NCBI RefSeq assembly: GCF_025336545.1
Contig: NZ_JAODBU010000011.1
Coordinates: forward strand, 1 to 64,000
Direction of reading: 5' to 3'
DNA: 64,000 nt
Origin: Eubacterium_U album
GTDB taxonomy: Bacteria > Bacillota > Clostridia > Lachnospirales > Lachnospiraceae
Part shown: piece after piece, positions 51,220 to 61,290 of the stretch
Numbering within the stretch: the stretch's first letter is position 1
Layout of the letters: the number at the start of each line of letters is the position of its first letter
The notes under the pieces: generated by a model
The model's input: only the letters and a program-made list of their open reading frames with translations
Told to the model about the DNA's origin: nothing
Databases searched by the model: none
Position numbers and translations under genes: made by a program

Positions 51220-53682
51220 TTATTTTGTTAACACCTGCATTTCCCACAATGAATATCCATATGGTAAACCTCTCTTAACACCCTGCATTCTTACATATCT
51301 TGCATTTACTGTGTTAAATGTAATTGTATCTATACCTCCGTTCTTTCCTGTTACATCCTTTACTGTTGTCCAGTTATTTCCATCTGTTGATATTTGGATT
51401 TTATATGCTTCTCCATATGCTGCTTCCCAGTTAAGTACAACTTTACTAACTGCATATGTCTTTCCTAAATCTACTGCAATCCATGCATTATCTGCAAAAT
51501 TTGATGACCATCTTGTATCTTTATTTCCATCTACTGCATTACTACCTGCAAACTCATTATTTTCATTTCCTGAAGTTGTAACATTTTTGCCCTTAGCTAC
51601 ATTAGTCGCTTCTTCTTTTACTACTTCCTTAGTAAATACAATATCTCCAATATTAACTGCTCCATCAACTGAACTAATTGCAATTGTGTGTTCACCATTT
51701 GATAATGTCAGCTGTAAATTGTGTTGTACAAATTCTGTCCAACTTGTACTTCCTATAACCGGTACATTTATCGCATTTGTTCCATCAACTTTTACTGTAA
51801 TGTTCTTTGCATTGTATTTTGTGTCTCCTGCTGCCAAACCTATATTAACCTTATATGTTCCTGTATCAGCTGCATTAACCTTATATTCCAGTGAAGATCC
51901 TGAAACAAGGTTTCCTACATAATTTGGTGTTGTAGATGTGTTCTTTGTTATTCCTGATGTAGCACTTACATACTCTGTTGCATTAATTGTTCCCGGGATT
52001 TTCTTTGCTGTTACTGTTTCTCCACCACTTGATTTCGAAAGTCTCTTTTCAAGCTGATCGTAATAAAGTGACTGTGGATATAATGTTGCTCCTTTTCCAA
52101 TTCCTTCTTTATAGTCTTCCGGTGCTGTATTTACAGTTCCGTACTGTGAAGACATCGTTGTAGGTGTTGTCTTAACATTAGTTGCAGCACCCTGAGTTCC
52201 TATAATATAACCATTTCCAAACTGTCTTGAATCAATAATATAATTTGTTCCTGATTTATAATAATTTCCTTTTGTGTTCCAGAATACAGTTTCTGTTGAT
52301 GTATAACCATGTCTGTTTCCTGCAGTGCCACCATATGGTCTTACATTTGATTCAACAAAGTCACCATTAAGTTCTTCGTTATCAATCAGGTTAGACATGC
52401 TTAAATACATATGAAAATCGCTTCCGTATTTTGGATTTGTTGATGTATAGTGATAAATTACATTTCCATTTGCATATGCATATTTAAATGAAAAACTATG
52501 TCTTGCACTTGTCGATGAGCAATTCTTAATTAATGCTTCCTGTGAACAAACATTCATTCCATATCCATTTCCACCGCCACCTTCATATTGTGGATGGCTA
52601 AAATCACAACTGTCGATTGTAATACTTCTGCACTGACTTAAATCAAGTCCATTTGAAATCATATGAATCTGACTTGCATTTCCTGCCTGATATGTAGAAA
52701 TATTCTTTGCAAAACAGTTTACATTTAATGCAAATTTAATCAAAAATGCATTATTTGCATCATATGCTCCTGTTCCATTTGTCTTGCTGTTGGCTTTATT
52801 TCCAATGGAAAAGTCTGTCAATCCTACATTCTGCTGCTTTGGAGTTACTTTATAAACTCTGGCATTGTCTCTTGTTTTCATATAATATCTTGTAGGGATA
52901 TCAATTGTAATTGTCTTACTATTCTTATCTACTGCTGTTATCTGTCTATAAAATGTTGTTCCCATTGTTGTAGGATTTACATTTGCTGACCAGAATCCTG
53001 ACATCTGATGCTCATTAATCCATGCAGATGTTCTGTCACTTCTAATAATTACCCAGTCACCGGCTTTTAAATTACCAACATTACTCAAATGAATTTTATT
53101 TGTTGGTGTTTTTGGTATGTTCTGTGACAAGCTATAATAATTTCCATCGTCAGCACTATTCCATGTTCCTCCATTTGGAGATACATTAATAACCTGACTA
53201 TATCTCATATTTTCCGCATAGCATCTTATAAAAGTCTTTCCTTTTCCTGCTCCTTTAAATAAGATGTTGCTGCCTTTTATTCTTAAAGCTGCTGAATTTG
53301 AAGTAGTTGGCTTTACCTTGTATGTTCCTTCCGGAAGATATACTGTTCCACCACCTGCTGCCTCAACAGCGTTGATTGCATTTTGAATTGCTGCTGTTGA
53401 GTCTTTCGCTCCTGTACTGTCAGCTCCATAATTTACTACATTTACATACATTCCACTCATCTGAGTTGGAACTTCTTTTTCACCTTTTTCATATCCTGCA
53501 TATGAAAAATCCTGTAAAAACTGTCCGCTACTGTTCATGTATCCGGGTGTCCAGTTACTCGGATATAAACTACTTCTCCATGTGTCTGCTCCTTTTACCG
53601 AAGCTGTTCCGTTAATTGTTCCTAATGATGCGGTAACCATCATTAAAGAAAGTGCCATTGACACTAACTTTCTCCTGTTCAT
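51220..53682 (-). CDS. Secreted beta-helix (pectate-lyase superfamily) protein with two carbohydrate-binding modules
   Basis: The 820-residue protein has a signal peptide (1-32), a right-handed beta-helix of the Pectate_lyase_3 type (start 'VVNYGADSTGAKDSTAAIQN', 'GGGTVYLPEGTYKV'), a CBM6/malectin-like module (about 575-690) and a C-terminal F5/8-type C module (about 695-820). This N-terminal beta-helix entry is shared by GH28, GH55 and epimerases; catalytic residues could not be assigned. It lies directly downstream of a GH81 beta-1,3-glucanase gene and shares its F5/8 module nearly word for word, so beta-1,3-glucan is the likeliest ligand. A terminator separates the two. Confidence 0.85.
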   Translation of the reverse strand: MNRRKLVSMALSLMMVTASLGTINGTASVKGADTWRSSLYPSNWTPGYMNSSGQFLQDFSYAGYEKGEKEVPTQMSGMYVNVVNYGADSTGAKDSTAAIQNAINAVEAAGGGTVYLPEGTYKVKPTTSNSAALRIKGSNILFKGAGKGKTFIRCYAENMRYSQVINVSPNGGTWNSADDGNYYSLSQNIPKTPTNKIHLSNVGNLKAGDWVIIRSDRTSAWINEHQMSGFWSANVNPTTMGTTFYRQITAVDKNSKTITIDIPTRYYMKTRDNARVYKVTPKQQNVGLTDFSIGNKANSKTNGTGAYDANNAFLIKFALNVNCFAKNISTYQAGNASQIHMISNGLDLSQCRSITIDSCDFSHPQYEGGGGNGYGMNVCSQEALIKNCSSTSARHSFSFKYAYANGNVIYHYTSTNPKYGSDFHMYLSMSNLIDNEELNGDFVESNVRPYGGTAGNRHGYTSTETVFWNTKGNYYKSGTNYIIDSRQFGNGYIIGTQGAATNVKTTPTTMSSQYGTVNTAPEDYKEGIGKGATLYPQSLYYDQLEKRLSKSSGGETVTAKKIPGTINATEYVSATSGITKNTSTTPNYVGNLVSGSSLEYKVNAADTGTYKVNIGLAAGDTKYNAKNITVKVDGTNAINVPVIGSTSWTEFVQHNLQLTLSNGEHTIAISSVDGAVNIGDIVFTKEVVKEEATNVAKGKNVTTSGNENNEFAGSNAVDGNKDTRWSSNFADNAWIAVDLGKTYAVSKVVLNWEAAYGEAYKIQISTDGNNWTTVKDVTGKNGGIDTITFNTVNARYVRMQGVKRGLPYGYSLWEMQVLTK

Positions 53683-53717
53683 TTTTTACCCTCCAATTTT
53701 CCTAATATAATTATATA

Positions 53718-53758
53718 AAAGAGGCCCATAGCCCTTTTTCATGCCATGAAGCCTCTTT
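53718..53758 (-). terminator. Terminator after the GH81 gene
   Basis: AAAGAGGC (53718-53725) pairs with GCCTCTTT (53751-53758), loop of 25 bases that can pair partly itself (CCAT/ATGG). Confidence 0.7.
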
Positions 53759-53783
53759 AATACCTGTCCTTTAATCTAGTATT

Positions 53784-56700
53784 TTACTTTCCGTATACCT
53801 GCATTTCCCATAATGAGTATCCATACGGAAGTCCTCTCTTAACACCCTGCATTTTTACATATCTTGCATTTACTGTGTTAAATGTAATTGTATCAATACC
53901 ACCGTTCTTTCCTGTTACATCTTTTGCTGTTGTCCAATTCTTTCCATCTGTTGATGTCTGAATCTTATATGATTCTCCATATGCACCTTCCCAGTTAAGT
54001 ACAACCTTATCAATTGCATATGTTTTTCCTAAGTCAACTGAAATCCATGCATCATCTGCAAAATTTGATGACCATCTTGTTCCTTCATCTCCATCAAATG
54101 CATTTGCTGCTGCCATTGCATCTGTCTCTGCTCCTGATGTTGATGCTGTTTTTCCTTTAGAAACTACGCCATATTCTGCAGTTTCCTTAACAGTTGCATA
54201 TACTTCCATTTCCCACAATGAATATCCATATGGTAAACCTCTCTTAACACCCTGCATTCTTACATATCTTGCATTTACTGTGTTAAATGTAATTGTATCT
54301 ATACCTCCGTTCTTTCCTGTTACATCCTTTGCTGTTGTCCAATTCTTTCCATCTGTTGATGTCTGAATCTTATATGATTCTCCATATGCACCTTCCCAGT
54401 TAAGTACAACCTTGCTAACTGCATATGTCTTTCCTAAATCTACTGCAATCCATGCATCATCTGCAAAATTTGATGACCATCTTGTTCCTTCATCTCCATC
54501 AAATGCATTTGCCACTGCCATTGCATCTGTCTCTGTTCCTGATGTTGATGCTGTTTTTCCTTTAGCAACATTAACTAATGTTGATTCTCCTTCTTCAGGA
54601 ATTGAAGGTTCTGTTGGCTGTTCAGGTTCTGTTGTACTTCCACCATTAATTGTGTAAGTAGCTGTTGTAACTTCTGAAGCAATCATTCCTTTTCTGTATG
54701 CTATTGCTTTAATTGTTGTATTCTTATTTAAAGTAATGCTTGGTACATAAAGTTTTGAATTTTCATTTGGTGTAGAACCATCTGTTGTATATCTGATTTC
54801 AACACCCTTTGTTGCACTGCTAATCTGTAACTTCTTATTTCCTGAGTAATTTCCTGAAGCTAAGCTAAATGATGGCTGTTCAACCTTCTTTGCTTCATAT
54901 ACTCCAACTTCCCAAAGAGAATATCCATACTGCATTACTCTCTTTTCGCCCTGAAATCTTACATATCTGCATGTCGTTGCATCAAATACAATTTCTTCAT
55001 CTCCTCCTTTTCCTGATGTTGTACTGTAAACTGTATTCCAACTATTTCCGTCCACTGATGTCTGAATCTTATATGCTGTTGCATATGAAGCTTCCCAATC
55101 AAGTGTTACTTTGTTGATTGTGTAATTTCCACCTAAATCAATGTTGAACCACTGATCATCTGTAAATTCTGATGACCATCTTGTTGTTCCATCATTATCT
55201 ACTAACTTGTCACCACCTATTGATGGGTTTTCACTTGAAGATACTGTTACATTCTTTCCTAATGCGATGTTAGTATTCTTTGATACTTCTGCACCATTTA
55301 CTGTAATTGTTGAAGATGCCATTGCTGATGTAATGTATCCGTCTTTTACTGCTATTGCTTTTACTGTTGATGTACTTGATACAGGAATAATGCCGTCATA
55401 AACTTTTGATGAAGTTGTTGGTCTTGTTCCATCTGTTGTGTAGTAAATTGTTGCACCTTCTGTAGATGACTTAATTTCTACATACTGTGTATCATCATAT
55501 GTACCTGTTGGAACTGAAATTTCAGGTGTTTGAGCCTGAGTAATATCAAATTTCTTATCTTTGTATACTTCAAAGCTTACTAATGCTTTTGCACCAATTG
55601 TTGCTGTTCCTAAAGTTGTTCCATTTGCGTTCTTAAATGTTACTTTCTTTGTATCATTTGTTGGGTTCCATACTGTAGCAGTATATTTATTTGTATTTTT
55701 ATTGTAGTAAACTGCTGCTGAGCAATCTCCTGTTGCTACAATATTAGTTGTCTTTGTTCCTAATTCTTTCATACTGTTAATGAACCAGTATGTATTTGCT
55801 GTATCTGTTTTCTGTACCTTATCATCATTTGCAAGGAATTTCTGTAATGCCAATGTTGGATTTGTCTGTGATAAGAATGGCCATGTAATATGCTGCCAAC
55901 CTGTATCTGCCTGTGGATATGTATCTAACATTGTCTGAATTTCTTCTTCAGTCTTTCCTTCATTTCTAGCTACGATAACAGCTTTCTTCATAGCTGTATC
56001 TGTATCATCTAATAATCCCTGATAAATTTCTGCGCATCTTGCCTGATTCATACCATAGTATGTTAAATATTCAGAAATCGGTAACCACTGAATACCATAT
56101 ACATATAATGGCTGTCCACCGAAGAATGTACCGTAGAAGTTAATTCCACCATAAACCTGTCCTACTACATCATATGGCCATTCTTTAACCCAGTTATCTT
56201 TATCATAATCGAACCAGTACTGTTCTACTGCATCCATTTCATTTGAGAAACCAAATACACCTGCATCTCTGTATGTGTCATTTCCTGTAAGTGTTCCCCA
56301 TAAGTATAAACTTACCCAGCTGAATAATGATTCACTTGCTGATTCCTGATTGTTTCCTGAATCATTGTCTGCGTATCCGCCTGCCCATGAATGTCCTTCA
56401 TATAAATCATATGATCTGAATCTACAGAATTCACTATCAGTATCAGATGGATTTGCGTAATCTCTGATTAACATTTCAATCATTTCTTTGTAATCGTTGT
56501 AGAACTCTTCATCATATGTTGCTAATACTGTAGCAGCAAACATGAAATATCCATATGTGAAATGGTGGTCACAAATTGAAGCATTTGCACCAAATTCACT
56601 CTGTGCATAATAAAGTGTTCCCCAATTGTTATCATAAATGAAATAACTAATGTCATCTTTACCATCATATGTAAACCAGTTAACAAGAATTTTCTTAATT

Positions 56701-58943
56701 CTAGCAAGGAATTCATCTCTTAATTCTGTATCCCCTAACTGGTCAGCCATAAGAACTCCCATTCCTAACGGATGTAAATTCTTACCTTCCCAATAAGCAT
56801 CTGCTGCAGGGTTTAAATTCTTTGTTGCATCATCTAACTGTGCTAAATACATCTGTGCTTCTTCACTGTCGAAATCACTTCCTGATGGAATCGCAAATGT
56901 TGGAATAAGACCTGCAAATGTTTTTGTTGTAGTAAATTTATTTGAAATGATTGTCTTTAAATCACCTCTTACTGAAGTATATGTTGTGAATGCGTTATTA
57001 TCATCTGTTGAATTTTTCCACTGATGAGGAAGCATACATAACATAGATTCATTTGAAAATCCATTTCTCTTTACTGTTGTTGTTAAGTTATAGTGTGAAT
57101 TAATCTTTGCATTGTCATCACTATAATCATATGTTACGGCTGTATCTGTTACAAATGCATATCCATGTGCAAAGAATGTTTCTAACTGGTTCTTTGCCTG
57201 CATTGTACCAATTGACATATATCCGTTGTCTGCCGGGAATGTTACTTTAATATAACTTCCGATTTTCTTAAATGTTGTATTTTCAGGTACTGTTAAACAA
57301 TAATAACTTGTTGAGTTCTTTGTACCGTTCTTATTATCATCATCTGTAACCTGAAGTCCGATATGGTCAGCTGTAATCTTATCAAGATTATTTGCTAAAA
57401 TGGCATTTCCATTTGCATCAAAGCACTGTGCATCAGCTGATGATGAAACATAAATTGTTCTTGTTGTTCCATATTCAGTAAAAATATATGGTGAACCTTT
57501 TACATGTGTTGACTGCATTGCTACATGATTATCATCACATAAACCAACTTTTACTGAGTAATCACTGTAATCCATGACTTTGTCACATGCTGACGCTGTA
57601 TCAAGATTCTCAGGCATAATGTAAAAATCAGGTTTTGTTTCTGAAACTACTGAAACATTTACATCTGTCTCGCCCATTGCAGGAAGCCAACCTTCTGTAG
57701 CAGTTAAAACTCCCAGTCCCTTTGTTGAATATTTTGTCTTTAATGGAAGTGTTGATAACATGTTTCCAAACTTGTTGATTAAGATTGACTGCCACCAGTC
57801 ATTACTTTCAACAGGAACTTTAATATTATCTGCTGCATAAACCGGAAGTTTAGCTTTTGCTTCGTACATATCATTTGACAAATAGCTTCCTTTATTATTA
57901 GCAGTTTTCTTTACCTGAGACTGTGGTAACGCTTCTATATTGTGTGTTACCTTCTTATCTCCATTTTTATATTCGTATACCTGTAATTCATTTATACTAA
58001 ATCCACTTCCATTTTCAACTCTTGTATATCCATACATTCTTACATAACGTGCATTAGCATAAAGTTCTACATTGTCTACTTTATTTCCTGAACCTTTTGT
58101 CTGTCTGTATAATGTTGTCCAATTATTTCCATCTGTTGATGTCTGAATATCATAAATCTTACCTGCATCAGATGCCCAGTTAATAACTACACGTCCAATT
58201 TCATGATTTCTGCCCAAATCTACACACAACCACTGGTTGTCTTTTTCACCTGATGTCCAGTATGAATTCATATTTCCATCTACTGCATTCTTAGCAAGTA
58301 CTGTCGACTGATTAATTACTCCTTTGTCATCATACATCCACCATACATCTCTAAGTGATGAAGCTGTTACATTCTTGCCTTCTGCTATATTTTTTCCGTA
58401 ATCTACAGGTCTCTGTGTAACTCCGTTTAATCCGAGAACCTGAAATTCATATAATGAATATCCATAAGCAGCCAAAGCTTTATCTGTCATATAAATTCTT
58501 ACATATCTTGCTGAGCCACTTAAATCAATTGTTTCGTTTCCACCCTTACATGAATTGTTTGTGTAAACATCTCTCCAGTTTTCTTCATCATCAGAAAACT
58601 GAATCTTGTAAGCTGTTGCGTACGCACCTTCCCACATAAGTTTTACACCTGTAATCTGTGTAACTTTTCCGATATCTACGTACATCCATTCATTTTTGTT
58701 GTTCCATGAGCTTTCCCATCTTGTCGATGTTGAGCCATCCACTGCATAAGACGGATCACTGTTTTCTACAGATGAGCTGGCATATACCATTCTTCCGTTC
58801 GAAATAACATATGGTGTATTGTCATCCGCTGCCTTTACAGTAGGCATTAAATTCTGCGCAGGTACTACTCCAACTACCAACGCTGCTGAAAGTGCAAAGC
58901 TTGCTGCTCTTTTTGACACTTTCCTTAGATTTTTAGTTTTCAT
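53784..58943 (-). CDS. Secreted multi-modular GH81 endo-beta-1,3-glucanase
   Basis: The 1719-residue protein contains a signal peptide (1-39); two F5/8-type C modules (about 42-172 and 185-325); a GH81 catalytic domain (about 345-1075); a chitobiase-C-like beta module (about 1138-1215); F5/8 module 3 (1222-1350); a second chitobiase-C-like module (1355-1433); a Pro/Glu-Thr linker; and F5/8 modules 4 and 5 (1455-1583, 1590-1719). GH81 landmarks: 'VESNDWWQSILINKF', 'CDHHFTYGYF' (Asp792) and 'GHSWAGG...GNNQESASES' (Glu867, Glu871). GH81 enzymes hydrolyse beta-1,3-glucans such as laminarin, callose and yeast glucan. No cell-wall anchor motif is seen, so release from the cell is likely. GGGGAGG lies before the ATG. 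Confidence 0.94.
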   Translation of the reverse strand: MKTKNLRKVSKRAASFALSAALVVGVVPAQNLMPTVKAADDNTPYVISNGRMVYASSSVENSDPSYAVDGSTSTRWESSWNNKNEWMYVDIGKVTQITGVKLMWEGAYATAYKIQFSDDEENWRDVYTNNSCKGGNETIDLSGSARYVRIYMTDKALAAYGYSLYEFQVLGLNGVTQRPVDYGKNIAEGKNVTASSLRDVWWMYDDKGVINQSTVLAKNAVDGNMNSYWTSGEKDNQWLCVDLGRNHEIGRVVINWASDAGKIYDIQTSTDGNNWTTLYRQTKGSGNKVDNVELYANARYVRMYGYTRVENGSGFSINELQVYEYKNGDKKVTHNIEALPQSQVKKTANNKGSYLSNDMYEAKAKLPVYAADNIKVPVESNDWWQSILINKFGNMLSTLPLKTKYSTKGLGVLTATEGWLPAMGETDVNVSVVSETKPDFYIMPENLDTASACDKVMDYSDYSVKVGLCDDNHVAMQSTHVKGSPYIFTEYGTTRTIYVSSSADAQCFDANGNAILANNLDKITADHIGLQVTDDDNKNGTKNSTSYYCLTVPENTTFKKIGSYIKVTFPADNGYMSIGTMQAKNQLETFFAHGYAFVTDTAVTYDYSDDNAKINSHYNLTTTVKRNGFSNESMLCMLPHQWKNSTDDNNAFTTYTSVRGDLKTIISNKFTTTKTFAGLIPTFAIPSGSDFDSEEAQMYLAQLDDATKNLNPAADAYWEGKNLHPLGMGVLMADQLGDTELRDEFLARIKKILVNWFTYDGKDDISYFIYDNNWGTLYYAQSEFGANASICDHHFTYGYFMFAATVLATYDEEFYNDYKEMIEMLIRDYANPSDTDSEFCRFRSYDLYEGHSWAGGYADNDSGNNQESASESLFSWVSLYLWGTLTGNDTYRDAGVFGFSNEMDAVEQYWFDYDKDNWVKEWPYDVVGQVYGGINFYGTFFGGQPLYVYGIQWLPISEYLTYYGMNQARCAEIYQGLLDDTDTAMKKAVIVARNEGKTEEEIQTMLDTYPQADTGWQHITWPFLSQTNPTLALQKFLANDDKVQKTDTANTYWFINSMKELGTKTTNIVATGDCSAAVYYNKNTNKYTATVWNPTNDTKKVTFKNANGTTLGTATIGAKALVSFEVYKDKKFDITQAQTPEISVPTGTYDDTQYVEIKSSTEGATIYYTTDGTRPTTSSKVYDGIIPVSSTSTVKAIAVKDGYITSAMASSTITVNGAEVSKNTNIALGKNVTVSSSENPSIGGDKLVDNDGTTRWSSEFTDDQWFNIDLGGNYTINKVTLDWEASYATAYKIQTSVDGNSWNTVYSTTSGKGGDEEIVFDATTCRYVRFQGEKRVMQYGYSLWEVGVYEAKKVEQPSFSLASGNYSGNKKLQISSATKGVEIRYTTDGSTPNENSKLYVPSITLNKNTTIKAIAYRKGMIASEVTTATYTINGGSTTEPEQPTEPSIPEEGESTLVNVAKGKTASTSGTETDAMAVANAFDGDEGTRWSSNFADDAWIAVDLGKTYAVSKVVLNWEGAYGESYKIQTSTDGKNWTTAKDVTGKNGGIDTITFNTVNARYVRMQGVKRGLPYGYSLWEMEVYATVKETAEYGVVSKGKTASTSGAETDAMAAANAFDGDEGTRWSSNFADDAWISVDLGKTYAIDKVVLNWEGAYGESYKIQTSTDGKNWTTAKDVTGKNGGIDTITFNTVNARYVKMQGVKRGLPYGYSLWEMQVYGK

Positions 58944-58975
58944 TGAATAAAAACCTCCCCTTCATATTTTTTATG

Positions 58976-58996
58976 AAAAACGCGCTATGCGTTTTT
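58976..58996 (-). promoter_or_regulatory. Terminator-like hairpin in the GH81 leader
   Basis: AAAAACGC (58976-58983) and GCGTTTTT (58989-58996) form an 8-base stem with a 5-base loop. Read on the minus strand it ends in a T run about 33 bases before the ATG, as an attenuator would. Confidence 0.5.
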
Positions 58997-59030
58997 ATTC
59001 ACTTTCTGCGATTACGTAAAATATTTGCCC

Positions 59031-59094
59031 AATCTCAATATTTCTCGCATAAATATAATTAATAATCTCAACATTTTCCGCATAATATAATTAA
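59031..59094 (-). repeat. Direct repeat pair (period 33) upstream of the GH81 gene
   Basis: On the minus strand the two units (59094-59064, 59062-59031) read TTAATTATATTATGCGGAAA.. and TTAATTATATTTATGCGAGA.., both ending in TTGAGATT. They are candidates for operator or activator sites. Confidence 0.65.
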
Positions 59095-59169
59095 TACAAA
59101 CCCTTTCTGATTTCTATTATTATCACTCCACGGTTTTCAATAATAATTCAAAACTCTATACATATTTAT

Positions 59170-59199
59170 TTGGTAATTTTTATTTTTCTAAATTACCAA
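59170..59199. repeat. Perfect 10-base inverted repeat upstream of the GH81 gene
   Basis: TTGGTAATTT (59170-59179) and AAATTACCAA (59190-59199), 10-base AT-rich loop. It may be an operator. No gene was found in the gap 58944-59537. Confidence 0.5.
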
Positions 59200-59537
59200 G
59201 ATAAAAATAAAGCGTATATTAAAAAGTTTTCAATACACGCATTAACTCACGAAATATCAGGCTGACTTGCCCGCTTTTTTGAATCCGACCCCCAACATAT
59301 TCCCAATATATATGTCGTTCTATATTTAAAATATTAGAATTTAAAAACATTTTTTGCAATATATCATCAAAAAAATGTCTATTTTATTTGTTTTTTTGTT
59401 GATTATGCACAAATACCTTACTATTTTATGGTATTTCAAAATTTTCATTTTGGTGTTTTTGCCTTTTTTGCAAAAAAAATGGCGCAAAAAAGTGTCGAAA
59501 AAACACAATTTTACGCTTATTTTTGATAAAAATGTTT

Positions 59538-60377
59538 TTATTTTTTTATTAATTCTTTTATTAAATCCATTTTGTCCATAGCCATTTCATATCCCATTTC
59601 ATTTGTCTGTCTCAACACTTTCACATCCTTTTCAAAACTGTTGAGTTTCACCTTTGGCTGAAGTATTATTGCCTTTCCCTCATCTTCTAATTTATGACAA
59701 TACTCTACTGTCTCGTTATATCTGATGTGTCTTGTGTATAGGGCATTTGCTAATTCAGGATATTTCTTTTTAACACGATTCGCTGCAAATTTAGTCTTTG
59801 CATTTAATGTTTTTCTATATTCTAAAGGCTGTGTCAGGATAATTAGATTTTTTTCATTTCCATCCGCCATAGACTTACGTATCGGAATCGGGTCAGCTAT
59901 CCCTCCATCATAATATGGTGTTCCATTAATGTTAATCGTTGGGAAAAATCCGGGTATTGCACATGTTGCTCTTAGCATTGTATATTTATCATCCATTTCC
60001 ATGCCATCCATATACTCAGCTTTTCCTGTAATACAATTAGTTACACCAACTCTTACCTTTCCTGTGTATTTCTTATATGTTTCCATATCAAATGGCATTA
60101 ATTCATTTGGAACTGTTCCATATGCAAATTCAAGACCAAATAAACTTTTATCAGTCTTAAAATTGTTTATTCCAATATACCTTTTGTCATTTCTATATTT
60201 TTCTAATACCAGTAAATTTCTTTCCTTCTGTTTTGAAATGTATGATATCGCATCCGTTATTCCTGCCGATACACCTATTACGTAAGGAAATTCGATACCA
60301 TTATCTAATAACGCATCCATTACGCCACAACTAAAAATAGGTCTGAATGTTCCGCCTTCTAAAACTAATCCTGCCAT
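59538..60377 (-). CDS. Patatin-like phospholipase/esterase
   Basis: The 279-residue protein begins with the glycine-rich oxyanion loop 'GLVLEGGTFRPIF', has the nucleophile elbow G-V-S-A-G near residue 37 and the catalytic Asp in 'YYDGGIADPIPI'. It is related to bacterial YlbK/RssA-like patatins that act on acyl lipids in the cytoplasm. The oxyanion loop has R-P where many relatives have R-G. AGGAGGAAT lies before the ATG. Confidence 0.88.
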   Translation of the reverse strand: MAGLVLEGGTFRPIFSCGVMDALLDNGIEFPYVIGVSAGITDAISYISKQKERNLLVLEKYRNDKRYIGINNFKTDKSLFGLEFAYGTVPNELMPFDMETYKKYTGKVRVGVTNCITGKAEYMDGMEMDDKYTMLRATCAIPGFFPTININGTPYYDGGIADPIPIRKSMADGNEKNLIILTQPLEYRKTLNAKTKFAANRVKKKYPELANALYTRHIRYNETVEYCHKLEDEGKAIILQPKVKLNSFEKDVKVLRQTNEMGYEMAMDKMDLIKELIKK

Positions 60378-60501
60378 ACTATTCCTCCTAATGCTTCATT
60401 CAGATTTGTTTTACATAAAATACTAATCCAATTAATAACTTTAAAGTCACTCTTTTGTTTTTTATTGTATCTTTTGTTATTTGCAGCCTAAAAGTATATT
60501 T

Positions 60502-61065
60502 TTATAAAACAACATGTCTCTGTGAAATATTAACCGTTGACTCTCTTGTTTCTTCTTCTCTTAGTTTAATTTCAACTATTTTAATTATCTGCTGAACCAT
60601 TCCATCTTTTTTATAAATATCGCTACAAAATGTTTCTTTAAGTGAGCACCACTTATCAACCATACATACTATACCACCCTCAATATTTTTAGGTGGTATC
60701 GGTACTAGCGGAAACATATGTCTTACTATAAGATTCTTTTCTATTTCTGTTAGTTTAAAATCCCTTGTAGCATTTTTCAATGCTATTGCCGGGTGTTTAA
60801 ATCCATGCCATCTTCCATGAGGTTTATGCCAGTCATATAAAAAATAATCATGCAAAAGGCCGCCTCTTATAAGACTTTCCCTATCATATTCAGTTCCCAT
60901 GGCTTCTGCCATCAAAAAGCTATTGTATGCTACAGCTATGCTATGTTCTAAGCAACTTGTTTTTCCATGTTGTACAAACTTATGCATAAGCATTACTTTT
61001 TCTCTGGTACAAATAGGCATTGCTATTTCTAAAAATATTTGTTGCTTTAATTTGTCGTCCAACAT
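60502..61065 (-). CDS. HD-domain phosphohydrolase
   Basis: The 187-residue protein has metal-binding residues in 'SCLEHSIAVAYNSF' and 'GGLLHDYFLYDWHK' and later 'GFKHPAIAL', typical of small HD hydrolases acting on nucleotides or other phosphomonoesters. The substrate is unknown. GGAG lies 4 bases before the ATG and belongs to a 25-base sequence that is repeated 90 bases upstream. Confidence 0.85.
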   Translation of the reverse strand: MLDDKLKQQIFLEIAMPICTREKVMLMHKFVQHGKTSCLEHSIAVAYNSFLMAEAMGTEYDRESLIRGGLLHDYFLYDWHKPHGRWHGFKHPAIALKNATRDFKLTEIEKNLIVRHMFPLVPIPPKNIEGGIVCMVDKWCSLKETFCSDIYKKDGMVQQIIKIVEIKLREEETRESTVNISQRHVVL

Positions 61066-61068
61066 ATT

Positions 61069-61183
61069 CTCCTTTATTAATCTGTATTGCCCCGCCCTTC
61101 GGTCAGCGGCTATTCGTCGGAAACATTTATAAAAAATGAACTTCGTTCATTTTGTTTCCTCCTTTATTAATCTGTATTGCCCC
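61069..61183. repeat. 90-base unit flanked by a 25-base direct repeat, containing 77-base repeat copy B
   Basis: CTCCTTTATTAATCTGTATT.. (25 bases) occurs at 61069-61093 and again at 61159-61183. The copy of the 49717-49793 repeat lies at 61088-61164 between them. It looks like an insertion or tandem duplication. Confidence 0.75.
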
Positions 61184-61237
61184 TTCCATTCGGCTTCTTC
61201 CCTGTAAGACTCATTCCTTATGGCTTTGATTTCTTAG

Positions 61238-61276
61238 AAAAACTGCCTTTACATGCGAACATGAAGGCAGTTTTTT
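61238..61276 (-). terminator. Terminator after the ADP-ribosylglycohydrolase-like gene
   Basis: AAAAACTGCCTT (61238-61249) pairs with AAGGCAGTTTTT (61264-61275), with flanking T run. Confidence 0.85.
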
Positions 61277-61290
61277 GTAATTCTGAGTTA

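Noticed and set aside
59354..59581. 75-codon plus-strand frame rich in Phe, Leu and Lys
   Set aside because: It is a low-complexity AT-rich stretch overlapping the 3' end of the patatin gene and has no ribosome site.
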